Assembly: GCF_000003815.2 (NCBI RefSeq)
Contig: NC_049989.1
Coordinates: 3,533,580 to 3,597,579, forward strand
Direction of reading: 5' to 3'
DNA from: Branchiostoma floridae
Taxonomy: Eukaryota; Chordata; Leptocardii; Amphioxiformes; Branchiostomatidae
Length of the DNA stretch: 64,000 bases
A program made the position numbers and the translations under genes. The notes beneath the pieces are model-generated. The model worked only from the letters and a program-made list of their open reading frames with translations, was not told where the DNA came from and did no database searches. The stretch's first letter is position 1; the number at the start of each line of letters is the position of its first letter. Positions 40,901 to 47,927 of the stretch are shown here, piece after piece.

Positions 40901-43654
40901 TAACCGCCTTTCGGCGTAACATACCAACATTAATAGGCACTGAGCATTAATGCAATGGCACTATTGACATGTAAAGAAAAAATGGTTTGAAAGAAAAACG
41001 CACGCAAACCAGTCATAGCTGTTGATTCTGACAAACAAGCTCTTTAGTTCAAGTTCAAGTCGAAACAGCTTGGCTAATCATTACAGCAAATTACTGTATT
41101 TTTGCAAGAGGACGTCTTACATCCATAAAACCAATTAGTTGGGCCTAAGTAATTGGCGTAAGTTCTCATAACGCTGGCCCTGCTAGCGTGTAAGACTGTC
41201 CCATGGCACATGCATGTCTGGGCAGCTATCATGCTGTCTGCTACTAATTGGCACTGTCCATTATAGCTGCAATAACATTACTGATACGTACAGAAAAAAA
41301 TGATTTGAAAGAAAAACGAAAACAAGTTGTGGCTTTAATTCTGACAAACAAGCTCTTTACTCAGAGATCAAGTTGAAACAGCTTGGTTAATCATTCATTC
41401 CTGTCTTTTTGCTGGGAGTCAATTTCATAGTATATGGGGAAAGGACATTTTGCTGTGTTTTGTGTATGTGATTAAAACGATACTGTGGTACAGTAGTAAT
41501 GAATTTGAAATATACATGTATATGCACGCAAATCCGCAACATTAAAACCACTGAGAACATTTCAGGATTTATGTTAATTGGGAAATCCAGAATTTATAGG
41601 CATCTCTTACCCATTGACAATTAGAAAATGAATTGTTAATGTTGAGCTTGAGAATTGAAATAAAACCCATCTCAACATTAATCTTGCCTTCATTCCGTCT
41701 ACCCAATGACCATTAGTACTGGCCAACATAAACTGCACCGCAGAGGGCCTTAAAAGCTGATCAAACATGTAATGTTTATCTACTGCCTAAGTGGTACAGG
41801 CTTAATGATAATGCTGTGATTGGGTTCCAATGAGCTCATGCGCAACACAGATCTACATTTGTTCAGACCTTTGTAGCGCCACATAAGGCAGCATGTTTCC
41901 CTGCTGTTTCAGAAGCAATGTATATTTTTACAGGGAGGGGCTGCTAGCCCTTCCTGTTCAACATGCTCAAGGCATCTCCTTATATACAGGACCCCCATTC
42001 TACATCTATTGAAACAGCTCCAATTTGAGATGCCCTTCCCAGGATTGAACTGTGGTCTTCCAGTTACCAAGTAACTTGAACCAGGAGCTTAACTGAGGCT
42101 ACTACCAGTTGAGCTACAGGACCATCCCAGTCAGACCTACTGTCACCAGAAATACAACAACCATCACTTCACATTACAGGGACAACACAGTATATTCAAA
42201 ATTCTGTAGGTCATGAAGTGTTTTCGGTGTGGCTTTTTTTGTGGTGACCTGTTAGTAGTAATACAATAGAAACACATATTCCTGGTATCATGATGACAGG
42301 ATTGTTTCAACTGCAAAGATAAAACATGTGCACCTAAAAATCTCCTTTCCCTTCTACTGCAAAATCAAGTTCCTGCAAGTGTACATTAATTTACAGTATC
42401 ACTTCTACCAATTTCTTGAACTTGTTATTGTCAAGAGCATAAGATTAGATACAAAAGGCATTGGTAAGGCAAACTATTTGATATGCATGTAACACTGTTA
42501 TATAACGTAGGCAGCTGCTGCCATACGGCCTTGTAATACCAAGGGGCATTTGTAAAGGTTGTGTTAAATAGGGTCAAGTACACAACATAATGTCAAGTGG
42601 GTGGCATGTGTGCATGGTCACAAGTTCAACATCATAGGAAATATTTTATGTTGTTCAATGTAAGACATGTAAGTCAATAACATTCCATTTTCACATGCAG
42701 CAACATGACAAACGGGCTTCTTTTCTAAAAATTCTAATTGAGTGTGAAGTAGTTATTTCACCCCTACCAAGAAATTAACATTTTCATTATTAGATGGTTA
42801 GATAACAAGCCAACTAAAACAAGTTTAAATGAATTTTCATACAGTTTGTTGATATGAGGCTTGGCTGTCATGTTTAAATTGACTACATTTCAGGAAATCT
42901 TTTTTATCCAAAAAATTGTAAAAGATCTTTCAACACTTAAAAAAGATGATTTTACTCCACAGTGATAAAATGCCCTTTGGTAGAGGCAACAACCAACAAG
43001 AGAGACGCTTTGTTTAGTTGACTTCCTGTGTAGAGGAAAGCACATCGTCCTACAACACGACTTTCAGTACCTTGTTTCTGGCAGCGAAATTTGACACCTT
43101 GCATGTAAATGAAAAGCAATGACACCTGATACGTGTATCAACTTCGTGATCTATTCTATTCTTTAATACGATTTTCCTGTCTTTCTATGATTTAAAAACA
43201 TCAGCTTTATTAATATAGGATTTCGCCTAGTAAATAGCTTACCTTGCTACGGTTTCATTGTCCACCTTCACCGTGCAATACGGATCTCCAGTTCCCGGCC
43301 TGAAAATGGCAGAGGAAAATACAGAACGTCACGAAAAGCTGACACAAAAATCGTTTGCGATACAATGAAACATTAATTCTGTCAGCTAACAATGTTTCCG
43401 TACCAACCGTAGCTTCCGGTGCGTCAACAACCATGCACAATACACATTACGGTTGCGAGCGTGTTGTGGGTTCTCCAATATAATACCGCATTGTGAATCC
43501 TCATCCCACAAGCGCAAAAATCACGCATGCTAGGGAAACTATACAGAAAAAATGGGGCTGTATACTAGGGCTCTACTCACCCAAGGATGGCGTCTCTAGG
43601 AGGCAGGTTCTTGGCCTCGCTGATCCGCAGATAGATCGTGGTGTTCTTTGCCAT
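11918..43654 (-). CDS. RASAL1: RASAL1/RASA4-type Ras GTPase-activating protein, complete, 21 exons
   Basis: Switches off Ras (and possibly Rap) at the plasma membrane, classically after Ca2+-driven C2 recruitment. Exons, 5' to 3': 43654-43581, 43299-43243, 28386-28273, 27215-27154, 26938-26788, 25899-25818, 24614-24477, 22388-22297, 20479-20362, 20025-19875, 19626-19562, 19286-19177, 18767-18584, 17945-17808, 16034-15890, 15340-15159, 14823-14686, 14037-13902, 13456-13336, 12900-12752, 12087-11918. These sum to 2577 nt and 858 residues; human RASAL1 has about 804. Domains: C2A ~1-125, C2B ~140-255, RasGAP ~290-520 with the arginine-finger segment [11 protein letters not shown] (R354) and [14 protein letters not shown] (R480), PH ~573-680, and a BTK zinc motif H694-x10-CC-x9-C716. 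The start ATG follows an A at -3 and has G at +4. Some C2 calcium ligands are replaced. Intron 15 appears to be GC-AG. It could equally be called RASA4; the vertebrate pair probably split later. Confidence 0.95.
12300..12400 (-). repeat. dispersed repeat, GTCACTGACGAA...CAGTTGCTTGAGTAACTG family
   Basis: Read on the minus strand: gtgtcactctgacgaatg, then gtctcaaatgtctgacc and catatccagtagctgc. The same order of blocks is at 39522-39612 and 55028-55112, and inverted arms are at 22500-22625. Lies in RasGAP intron 20. Confidence 0.55.
12752..12900 (-). CDS. RASAL1: RasGAP exon 20 (low-complexity linker)
   Basis: 149 bp encoding [10 protein letters not shown] and then a Ser/Asn/Glu-rich segment such as [18 protein letters not shown]. 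It is probably disordered and accounts for most of the extra length over human RASAL1. Acceptor caccag, donor gtatgc. Confidence 0.87.
13336..13456 (-). CDS. RASAL1: RasGAP exon 19 (BTK end, conserved tail)
   Basis: 121 bp encoding [20 protein letters not shown] then [19 protein letters not shown]. Almost the same words are in human RASAL1; the Cys of RGC is the fourth zinc ligand. Acceptor ttgcag, donor gtacca. Confidence 0.96.
13902..14037 (-). CDS. RASAL1: RasGAP exon 18 (PH end, BTK motif start)
   Basis: 136 bp encoding [15 protein letters not shown] (PH C-terminal helix with its Trp) and [16 protein letters not shown], with three of the four zinc ligands. Acceptor acccag, donor gtcagg. 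Confidence 0.95.
14686..14823 (-). CDS. RASAL1: RasGAP exon 17 (PH)
   Basis: 138 bp encoding [20 protein letters not shown] then [26 protein letters not shown]. Acceptor tttcag, donor gtactg. Confidence 0.95.
15159..15340 (-). CDS. RASAL1: RasGAP exon 16 (PH start)
   Basis: 182 bp encoding [20 protein letters not shown] then [20 protein letters not shown] and AYAKSSEDQ, the first PH beta strands. One partial upstream copy of its start lies at 15400-15460. Acceptor ttgcag, donor gtagcc. Confidence 0.93.
15400..15460 (-). repeat. partial upstream copy of the exon 16 acceptor and exon start
   Basis: On the minus strand it reads ...cttacag then TGCCCACTACAGAAGTGCAG, against TGCCCACAAGAGAAGCGCAG in the real exon. 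Upstream intron sequence (gtgcactttatagtct) is repeated too. It stays open ([11 protein letters not shown]) but has no obvious donor. Confidence 0.75.
15890..16034 (-). CDS. RASAL1: RasGAP exon 15 (GAP end)
   Basis: 145 bp encoding [20 protein letters not shown] to [12 protein letters not shown]. The only donor that keeps phase with exon 16 is G|gcaagt, a GC-AG intron. Its first ~50 bp and acceptor are repeated in tandem at 16040-17110. Confidence 0.93.
16040..17110 (-). repeat. tandem array of exon 15 acceptor plus exon-start copies
   Basis: About 120 bp units. Boundaries homologous to the exon 15 acceptor occur near 16154, 16274, 16390, 16656, 16790 and 16957, plus weaker remnants near 16510, 16595, 16890 and 17065. 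Units carry a polypyrimidine/CAG acceptor and an exon-like block: unit 1 reads [19 protein letters not shown] then stop. The third unit has lost its AG (CAA). No unit has a donor, so they are decoy acceptors or remnants. Confidence 0.85.
17403..17482 (-). pseudogene. displaced degenerate copy of RasGAP exon 12
   Basis: On the minus strand it reads [20 protein letters not shown] then ELD, against [23 protein letters not shown] in exon 12. The usual intron/exon borders are not kept and it sits two exons downstream of the source, between exons 14 and 15. It is a pseudo-exon, though the matched block is still open. Confidence 0.8.
17808..17945 (-). CDS. RASAL1: RasGAP exon 14 (RasGAP signature)
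   Basis: 138 bp, phase 0 at both ends. Encodes [42 protein letters not shown] is the RasGAP signature with the finger-stabilising Arg (R480). Acceptor ttgatag, donor gttagt. Confidence 0.96.
18091..18113. repeat. (TC)n microsatellite
   Basis: Short run of tc dinucleotides in RasGAP intron 13. Confidence 0.85.
18584..18767 (-). CDS. RASAL1: RasGAP exon 13 (GAP domain)
   Basis: 184 bp encoding [20 protein letters not shown] to [20 protein letters not shown] then PEHQ. Acceptor ttcacag, donor gtgggt. Confidence 0.95.
19177..19286 (-). CDS. RASAL1: RasGAP exon 12 (GAP domain)
   Basis: 110 bp encoding [20 protein letters not shown] to [13 protein letters not shown] degenerate second copy of it lies at 17403-17482. 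Acceptor atgcag, donor gtatgc. Confidence 0.94.
19562..19626 (-). CDS. RASAL1: RasGAP exon 11 (arginine finger)
   Basis: 65 bp encoding [21 protein letters not shown]. The Arg of TLFR (R354) aligns with the catalytic arginine finger of p120GAP. Acceptor atcacag, donor gtagct. Confidence 0.95.
19875..20025 (-). CDS. RASAL1: RasGAP exon 10 (GAP domain)
   Basis: 151 bp encoding [20 protein letters not shown] to [20 protein letters not shown]. Acceptor tttcag, donor gtaaga. Confidence 0.93.
20362..20479 (-). CDS. RASAL1: RasGAP exon 9 (linker into RasGAP domain)
   Basis: 118 bp encoding [20 protein letters not shown] then [20 protein letters not shown], parallel to human LPSQCYQPLMELLMESVQ. Acceptor ccgacag, donor gtatga. 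Confidence 0.93.
20855..21770. repeat. tandem repeat, six ~155 bp units
   Basis: The phrase ttgtgattaa(a/g)aagaaactgtg recurs near 20915, 21056, 21217, 21373, 21521 and 21683, each with gacatattgcctatt, cagcctctggtag and ttattctaaatatcag. Lies within RasGAP intron 8; no coding content. Confidence 0.88.
22297..22388 (-). CDS. RASAL1: RasGAP exon 8 (C2B end)
   Basis: 92 bp encoding [30 protein letters not shown]. Acceptor gttacag, donor gtaaac. Confidence 0.88.
22500..22626. repeat. inverted-repeat element (GCCAAATAGCAGTTACTCAAGC arms)
   Basis: The left arm ccaaatagcagttactcaag and the right arm cttgagtaactactatttgg are inverted copies about 75 bp apart. The arms match the dispersed family at 39.5 and 55.0 kb. 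Confidence 0.7.
22830..22937. repeat. fragment of the CAGTCAAACCTG / GGTGGCC element family
   Basis: Contains aggtggtcacttgtacagg, tacaggtttgactgta and ccaggtggtcc, phrases seen in the full element at 32191-32630. Confidence 0.55.
23187..23613. repeat. 427 bp direct repeat, copy A
   Basis: Runs from acattcttttagtaaaatgg to gctgccaattgtaag. Copy B (23974-24400) appears identical base for base, with a constant offset of 787 bp. Confidence 0.92.
23974..24400. repeat. 427 bp direct repeat, copy B
   Basis: Same sequence as 23187-23613. It ends 77 bp before the donor side of exon 7, so the duplication lies in intron 7. Identity implies a very recent event or an assembly artefact. Confidence 0.92.
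24477..24614 (-). CDS. RASAL1: RasGAP exon 7 (C2B)
   Basis: 138 bp, phase 0. Encodes [19 protein letters not shown] to [17 protein letters not shown], the second half of the C2 fold with loop 3 [10 protein letters not shown]. Donor gtatgt. Confidence 0.92.
24840..25600. repeat. degenerate tandem repeat, ~330 bp period
   Basis: The phrase tagcctttccaggaaatgaa occurs at about 24868 and 25200. The blocks caacaaaaatcctcatgtca, acacaaa(a/g)gctcaatat and acattcaatgtctctatgg recur along the array and also at 23614-23745. Lies in intron 6. Confidence 0.8.
25818..25899 (-). CDS. RASAL1: RasGAP exon 6 (C2B)
   Basis: 82 bp encoding [18 protein letters not shown] to DKAKTQ. In loop 1 the usual RDISGTSDP is KEKAGIVDA, so one calcium-binding Asp is Glu. 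Acceptor gtgtag, donor gtgagt. Confidence 0.88.
26788..26938 (-). CDS. RASAL1: RasGAP exon 5 (end of C2A, start of C2B)
   Basis: 151 bp encoding [20 protein letters not shown] to [10 protein letters not shown]. The acceptor (cggaaag) has a poor pyrimidine tract; the donor gtaaga is good. Confidence 0.85.
27154..27215 (-). CDS. RASAL1: RasGAP exon 4 (C2A)
   Basis: 62 bp encoding [20 protein letters not shown], aligned with human HDDIIGKISLSREA. The donor gtctgt is weak, but the phase (G|GT) and the similarity fix it. Confidence 0.8.
27900..28010 (+). repeat. possible degenerate tRNA-derived SINE
   Basis: Contains ggttctaggttagaatccg, resembling a pol III B box, with a plausible A box upstream. 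Weak; only the B-box-like stretch supports it. Confidence 0.3.
28273..28386 (-). CDS. RASAL1: RasGAP exon 3 (C2A)
   Basis: 114 bp encoding [20 protein letters not shown] onward to VYVCHHDTL. It is separated from exon 2 by a 14.9 kb intron. Four tandem partial copies of its first half, each with an acceptor, lie just upstream in that intron. Acceptor cctgcag, donor gtaagt. Confidence 0.95.
28420..28961 (-). repeat. four partial upstream copies of exon 3 with acceptors
   Basis: Copies at 28420-28480, 28521-28581, 28813-28865 and 28900-28961, each reading RTATVWKS(T/P)(N/S)P(F/L)WGEK on the minus strand right after a CAG acceptor, then running into a (TG)n-rich stretch (LMCVCVC). The unit is 94-101 bp, and copies 3 and 4 share one open frame. 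A SINE with duplicated AAGGTG splits the array, so the array predates the SINE. Confidence 0.88.
28628..28811 (+). mobile_element. tRNA-derived SINE with target-site duplication
   Basis: Begins gacctggcatgtggcgcaat (A-box region); the B box is gagttcaaacccc, followed by gtgcccttgggaaaggcact, typical of the body of many animal SINEs. It is flanked by AAGGTG at 28622-28627 and 28812-28817. Confidence 0.75.
29136..29184. mobile_element. internally deleted copy of the TTCACCTTTATCCG MITE
   Basis: The start actagttca is followed at once by ggatataggttacccc and ggataaaggtgaactagcg, so only the right terminal repeat and a few left-end bases remain. Confidence 0.65.
29985..30204. mobile_element. MITE, TTCACCTTTATCCGCGGGGTAACC family, copy 4
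   Basis: The best-preserved copy: left end taacactagttcacctttat, then ccgcggggtaacctatatcc; right end caacggatataggttat and aaaggtgaactagcgtta. 220 bp, in RasGAP intron 2. Confidence 0.85.
30986..31212. mobile_element. MITE, TTCACCTTTATCCGCGGGGTAACC family, copy 5
   Basis: Left end actagttcacctttatcag; right end atggatataggttacccc and ataaaggtgaactagcatta. The left repeat is more diverged. Confidence 0.78.
31651..32022. mobile_element. MITE with TA-GGCCACACC...GGTGTGGCC-TA ends
   Basis: The left aggccacaccgatttaattt and cttggttcacggattt are mirrored by aaatccgtgaaccaag and aaattaaattggtgtggcct. The arms are about 38 bp, total 372 bp, with TA at both edges. A diverged copy is at 971-1217. 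Confidence 0.82.
32191..32630. mobile_element. MITE with TA + CAGTCAAACCTG terminal repeats
   Basis: Left tacagtcaaacctgtctgta, right atacaggtttgactgta, with TA at both outer edges as for Tc1/mariner-type insertion. Internal gtggccgcta / tagcggccac phrases are repeated. 440 bp, no transposase. Confidence 0.8.
33317..33416. other. assembly gap (100 N)
   Basis: Exactly 100 N, a conventional filler, so the true size is unknown. Lies inside RasGAP intron 2. Confidence 0.99.
34815..35015. mobile_element. MITE, TTCACCTTTATCCGCGGGGTAACC family, copy 6
   Basis: The left end gctagttcatctttatctgc and acaacctatat are paired with the right end acagataaaggtgaactagc. It is more eroded and has lost part of the inner repeat. 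Confidence 0.7.
35446..35646. mobile_element. short palindromic MITE with TACTGTAAATGCA ends
   Basis: Left tactgtaaatgca and right tgcatttacagta are perfect inverted copies. Internal phrases ttgcggtgaa and ttcgcggtgaatt repeat. 201 bp. Confidence 0.8.
36036..36220. mobile_element. fold-back element with ~45 bp arms
   Basis: Left aggagtttcttttacacaac, cagttattctcacctgctga and cgttt; right aaacgtcagcaggtgagaat, aactggttgtgtaaaagaaa and actcct. Shorter relatives of the ends are at 39884-39966. Confidence 0.8.
37780..37931. repeat. (CA)n microsatellite
   Basis: About 150 bp of imperfect then pure ca repeats. Long open frames across it (Thr-His or Cys-Val) are artefacts. Confidence 0.97.
39522..39612 (+). 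repeat. dispersed repeat, GTTGCTTGAGTAACTG family
   Basis: Reads gtcactgacaaaggacag, gtctgaaatgtctgaccatt and catatccagttgctagag, then taactgctttttggc. Related copies are at 12.3, 22.5 and 55.0 kb. Confidence 0.6.
39800..39883. repeat. two-unit 42 bp tandem duplication
   Basis: Unit ggctgcaccgaacacacagc + cagggctgcccaactagcctat is present twice without change. Confidence 0.9.
39884..39966. repeat. short inverted repeat related to the 36.1 kb fold-back
   Basis: gactccttttacacaac and gtgtaaaaggagtc are inverted copies around a 52 bp centre. Confidence 0.65.
40736..41396. repeat. diverged tandem duplication (~370 and ~290 bp)
   Basis: The series cataacgctgg, gtaag(c/a)ctgtcccatgg, gcagctatcatgc, tttgaaagaaaaacg, ctgacaaacaagctcttta and gaaacagcttgg occurs twice in the same order. 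The first unit has extra sequence around 40890-40950. Intron 2 of the RasGAP gene. Confidence 0.8.
41930..42130 (-). mobile_element. tRNA-derived SINE
   Basis: On the minus strand it starts gggatggtcctgtagctcaa with ctggtagtagcc (A box) and has a B box cagttcaatcctggg about 75 bp on. It is not a functional tRNA: the arms do not fold into a standard cloverleaf. Confidence 0.65.
43243..43299 (-). CDS. RASAL1: RasGAP exon 2 (C2A)
   Basis: 57 bp encoding [23 protein letters not shown] is the C2 loop-1 aspartate motif. Acceptor ttttcag, donor gtaagc. Confidence 0.93.
43581..43654 (-). CDS. RASAL1: RasGAP exon 1 (start of C2A)
   Basis: Encodes residues 1-24 plus two bases: [20 protein letters not shown] then DAIL. 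Human RASAL1 also begins MAK and has the same loop-1 RD/KD. Donor gtgagt. Confidence 0.95.
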
Positions 43655-43760
43655 CTTCTTTACGTTACGGAGTGGAACCCGCCCAGCCCTGCACCGCCGC
43701 AGCCATATTGGAACAGTAGAAGTGCGAGTGAGGGGGCGGACCCTGCCCTTTTTGTTAGAT
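43655..43760 (-). promoter_or_regulatory. likely 5' UTR and promoter-proximal region of the RasGAP gene
   Basis: GC-rich stretch directly upstream of the start codon with several CpG (cgtaacg, ccgccgcagccatattgg). No TATA box is clear. Assignment rests on position and composition only. Confidence 0.45.
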
Positions 43761-44049
43761 AGTGTGGGTGGAACAGTCCATATGGAGCAGGAAAGGGGGA
43801 TCTATATTCGATCAAATTCAGACACGCTCTGCGCGTCTGGAATTGACTTGATATAATTCAAAGGTTAAGCAGCTGCTGTAACCCGACAAAGAAAGGTCAT
43901 CAAAGGTCATCAAATTTTTCAATAAGCATCGATTGTCGTCCGCCGGTATTTTGGCAACATAATGTTCTCTGTATGTTCTTATTGTCAAGACGCGCGCTTT
44001 TGCGCAAAGTTAACCGTAGTTTCTTAAGCTTTCATGAAATATCAACGTT

Positions 44050-44481
44050 AGCTGTAATTCCTCCGTAGCATTGTGTATGTAATGCACATTTAAAGCATAT
44101 CGCCCTACCAAGCCTATTTCCGCAGAGACTGCTTACGTCATATAACGTTAAGAGCGATTTTTGCGCCAAGGCAACCCCCTGTTCACTTTCTCTTAGTGAC
44201 GGAAACGCGAGAGATTTGTCTTCAAAACAAGTCAGTCAATCTACCTCCCTGGAGTATCAGTTAGCTGTAATATCTCCTTAGCATTCTGTATGTGAAGCAC
44301 ATTTTAAGCATCGCCCTACAAACTATAACAAAGCACATTTCCACAGAGGCTGCTTAAACAGTGCTTATGTCGTGCAAGGGCGATTTTTGCACCAAGGCAA
44401 CCCCCTGTTCACTTTCTCTTGGTGACGAAAACGCGAGAGATTTGTCTTCAAAACAATTCAGTCAATCTACCTCCCTGGAGC
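44050..44481. repeat. ~215 bp tandem duplication upstream of the RasGAP promoter
   Basis: Two units (about 44050-44256 and 44266-44481) both run from gttagctgtaat through gcgatttttgc(g/a)ccaagg and caaccccctgttcactttct to tctacctccctggag. Confidence 0.85.
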
Positions 44482-45050
44482 CTTGCCGATTCCTGACGTA
44501 CCACGCCTTCTGTGGTAACATAATACACGTATAAACACCGGGTAATAAAGTACGTGCGTCACTACAATTAGCACAGATTATGTAGACGAAAGAGAAGGCC
44601 GCTTATAGAGCCCTGTATAGTGGTGGATCGATCCGAAAATTCACCAGGCGTGCCAAACGAACCTTGATATGTACTTATCCTCGCAGAAAACTCACGCAAG
44701 CAAGCTGACGCATTTGTGCAGTGCTGTGCGATTCGATAAGTGTGGAGGGAATGCAAAACCGCGAAAACATCCGCTTAGCAGAGGGAAAACAGCGGTAGGT
44801 CGCAGAAGGACGTGTTACAATGGAAAGCTGACTGGATGTGGAAAGTTACTAACGTTATAGAATTAGAAAGCCTTCCTAACATCATTGTAGAATAATCATT
44901 CTCGCACTATAAAATCGGTGTAAAACGAAGATAATCTGGTAGTGTAAACACTACCTTTGAAAAGATTCACCGTCTTGAAAAGTGTCTTTATTGTGATTCT
45001 TTATTATTTGTCTATGTTGTCATTAATACTATTTTTGTACTTCAAGTTTT

Positions 45051-45660
45051 GTTACCTTTGCCAGAATGGCTAAGGTTATGTTTTCGGTTTGGTGGTGTGG
45101 TTCTCCCCGTTTGTGAGCAGCATAACTCGAGAGGACTTCGATGGATGCAGCTGATATTTGGTGGGTGGGTAGGGGTGTGGAAGACGAAGGTCGAGTTCGA
45201 TAATGGGCCTCCTAGCGGCTTGCTAAGGTACTGCAGCAGGACCTGCATGCTTGATATCTCGCATTCCGGACATGCTGCGGTCGTGATTTTTGAGCGTTAG
45301 GGAGCCCTTAAAGCAGGGAGTGATTGCTGCGAGTTTGGGCCCCCTAGCGGCTTTCATGGAAGTGCAGGCGCCGGTTTAATTGCAAACTTTTGTCTGCGGA
45401 CAGCATAACTCAAGAAGACTTTGACGGATGCAGCTGGTATTTGGTGGGTGGGTAGGGGTCTGGGAAACGAAGGGGGAGTTCGATAATGGGCCCCCTAGCG
45501 GCTTCCCTTGGTACTGCAGCGCAACTTCCGGGTGTGTTTTTCCATCTTCTGAACATGGTATGGCCACGAGTTTCGGGTGTTAGATAGTTGTTGTGCTCAG
45601 GAGTTAGTGACATAAGTTTGGGCCCCCTAGCGGCTAGTGTAGGGATAGCAGGGGCATTCT
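45051..45660 (+). repeat. tandem copies of the CAGCATAACTCGAGAAG repeat family
   Basis: Begins acctttgccagaatggctaa. Two copies of the block agcataactc(g/a)aga + gatatttggtgggtgggtag + ggccccctagcggctt are at about 45115-45240 and 45398-45530, with a third partial unit to 45640. Confidence 0.75.
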
Positions 45661-45889
45661 TGTCGAAAACTTCTGTCAGTACAACCCCACTCCACCTTAG
45701 CAGCTGTCAGCACAGTTGAGGGGTTCCTGGTCCATGGACTGGCCTATGATCAGTCAGTACTGTGAGCAACCTGATATTTCAGAGGTGTAAAGGTCAGACC
45801 TTGCAAATGTGTTAGTTGACCCTTAGGCCATATGATCAACTTGGCAAGCCAAAATGATGGGCTTATGTACATAACAATGGTCTTAGTCT

Positions 45890-46330
45890 GTATTCTTCTC
45901 CTTCCTTTGAGTTTGAGAGGTCAAGGTACACTGTCATCTCTCTTTTCACTACATGGTCTCAATTTGAGCTGTCCTTGCAGTAGTCTTTTAAAAGCCATTT
46001 TCAGTCTCAAAGCCTTCATGCATTCAAGTCTGTCTCCAAAGAGTCAGCTTGAACTATGTAGAACATGTATCTTACCTTTTATATCATATGGTTGTGAGAT
46101 TTGGGGCAGAGCTAATTCAGAAGACAATTGCCCAGCAGAAATTACACAGAGGTGATTTTGTGGAAAATCTTTTGGGTGTACATAGAGATACAAGGAACAT
46201 GAGGTAGTAGAGCAGAGCTTGGGACATTGTTCCCAATTGACTTACATATATCTAATGTACAGTCAAGTTGTGGCTACACTTCAAACATTCAGACTTTTTA
46301 ACACATCCCCTATTGTGAGTAGGCGTGTTA
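45890..46330 (+). pseudogene. degenerate non-LTR retrotransposon reverse-transcriptase C-terminal fragment
   Basis: One frame reads LSPKSQLELCRTCILPFISY followed by GCEIWGRA, the usual wording near the end of non-LTR reverse transcriptases (LPxxxYGCEIW). Downstream frames carry further matches (a GVH-like and an ELG-FPI-like stretch) broken by stops and frame changes. No catalytic region is seen; it is a dead fragment. Confidence 0.6.
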
Positions 46331-46810
46331 TCACTCTGTCATCAAATTGAATATGAACTGATGAACAGCTGTAAGGAATTCAGGTTACAAGGCGTAAGGG
46401 AAATTTGAAACAATATCGGTTACTTTTTTCTATGGATGTCTGAATTCACAGTTAGACAATAAGTACATAATGTACATTGTTGAAAATGTGGTTGAAAGAT
46501 ATATATATACAGACATGTTTTCATTGACTGTCTACAAAAAAGTAAAGAAGGGATTCTCCAGGGAATATTATATAAAATTTTCTAGATAAATATGTGGTAT
46601 GGTGGGCTTTGTGCAAATTTAGAAGTAGTGCCTACCCCCTTGCAATTGTGACAGGGTGGTGGAAATGGTACTTGTTTCTCGATGCTTTAAGCTTGAGGGT
46701 GACTTCTGAACAGTTTCATACAACTAAAATGCACATTTGTGGAGTTATGGTTTTAGAGCTGAGGGGTTGCCGCACAAACCTGGACAATAGACTAAAACCA
46801 CTGCGACAAT

Positions 46811-47730
46811 TTTACCTTTGCCAGAATGGCTAAGGTTAGGTTTTGGATGTGTTTGTGTGTCTGTGTGTGTGTTAACAGCATAACTCGAGAAGCCTGGGAT
46901 GGATCCTGATGATATTTGGTAGGTGGGTAGGGATCGGGAAACAAAGGTCAAGTTTGATAATGGACCCCCTAGCGGCTTGCTAAGGTACTGCAGCAGAAAC
47001 TCAACTTTGGACGAAATAACTCTACAACTTGTTGACGGATCGTCATGATTTTTGGTATGTAGATAGAATGAGTGATGACTTACATAATGATATACTAATT
47101 ATGCACATCAACAGCTCATTTGCATAATTAATTAGGAAAATTTATAAATCCACAGCATTCCATGATAGGACTTTCAAACTTGTCACATATGTAGCTGGGA
47201 AGGAGAGAAATGGCTATAGATATCAATTATGCAAATGATGACCTCATTTGCATTATTAATGAGAAAATATGAACATGTTGACGGATCATCATGTTTTTTG
47301 GTATTTAGGTAGCGTAAGTGAAGACCTACATAATGAGATACCAATTATGCAAATCAACAGCTAATTTGCATAATCAATTAGGAAAAGTACAAAACCCACT
47401 GCATTTCATTATAGTACTTTCATCAAAGTTGTCACATATGTAACTGAGAAAGAGGGAAGAGAGTAAGGGGTGTATTTTATTAAAGACTGAAAGAGAATAA
47501 GTCAAGAATGGATCAAAGGATCATCATGATTTTTGGTATGCTGATAGCTTAAGTAATACTTGATACAATTTGATATCGATTAATGGTAACTTGGGATCTA
47601 ATTTGCATAATCAATGTTGAAATTTTATAAACCAACTCCAAGCATATGATTATAAAGAAAATGAAATGAGTAACGCATTTGTCTACAGACATCATTCTAC
47701 ATAACAAACCTTGTTATTTGGCAAAGGTAT
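46811..47730. mobile_element. non-autonomous element with ACCTTTGCCA/TGGCAAAGGT ends
   Basis: The left acctttgccagaatggctaa and the right tatttggcaaaggt have perfect 10 bp inverted ends. The interior holds the CAGCATAACTCGAGAAG block, then two units with catcatgattttttggtat-like and aattatgca-aatcaacagct blocks. A short tail gtgttcgtggaactctagtt follows. Confidence 0.7.
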
Positions 47731-47927
47731 GTGTTCGTGGAACTCTAGTTTGTTTATGCAACTACGTTTTTTTTAATTGTAAACCGTGGCCCCACTGTAA
47801 CGAAGTGACCATACATATGTACCACGTAGTAGACAATCCAATGTGAAATTAAGTCACAACCTGCTGTCACCATGACTACTCTTGTAGGCGGCTTCTCCTC
47901 CTAAACAAGACCTTAGTTGAATCATTA

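Noticed and set aside
42030-42130. Possible tRNA gene on the minus strand
   Set aside because: A- and B-box-like stretches are present but no proper cloverleaf or acceptor stem forms; SINE is the better reading.
43493-43762. Plus-strand frame antisense to RasGAP exon 1
   Set aside because: It overlaps the conserved exon and promoter region; there is no independent protein similarity.
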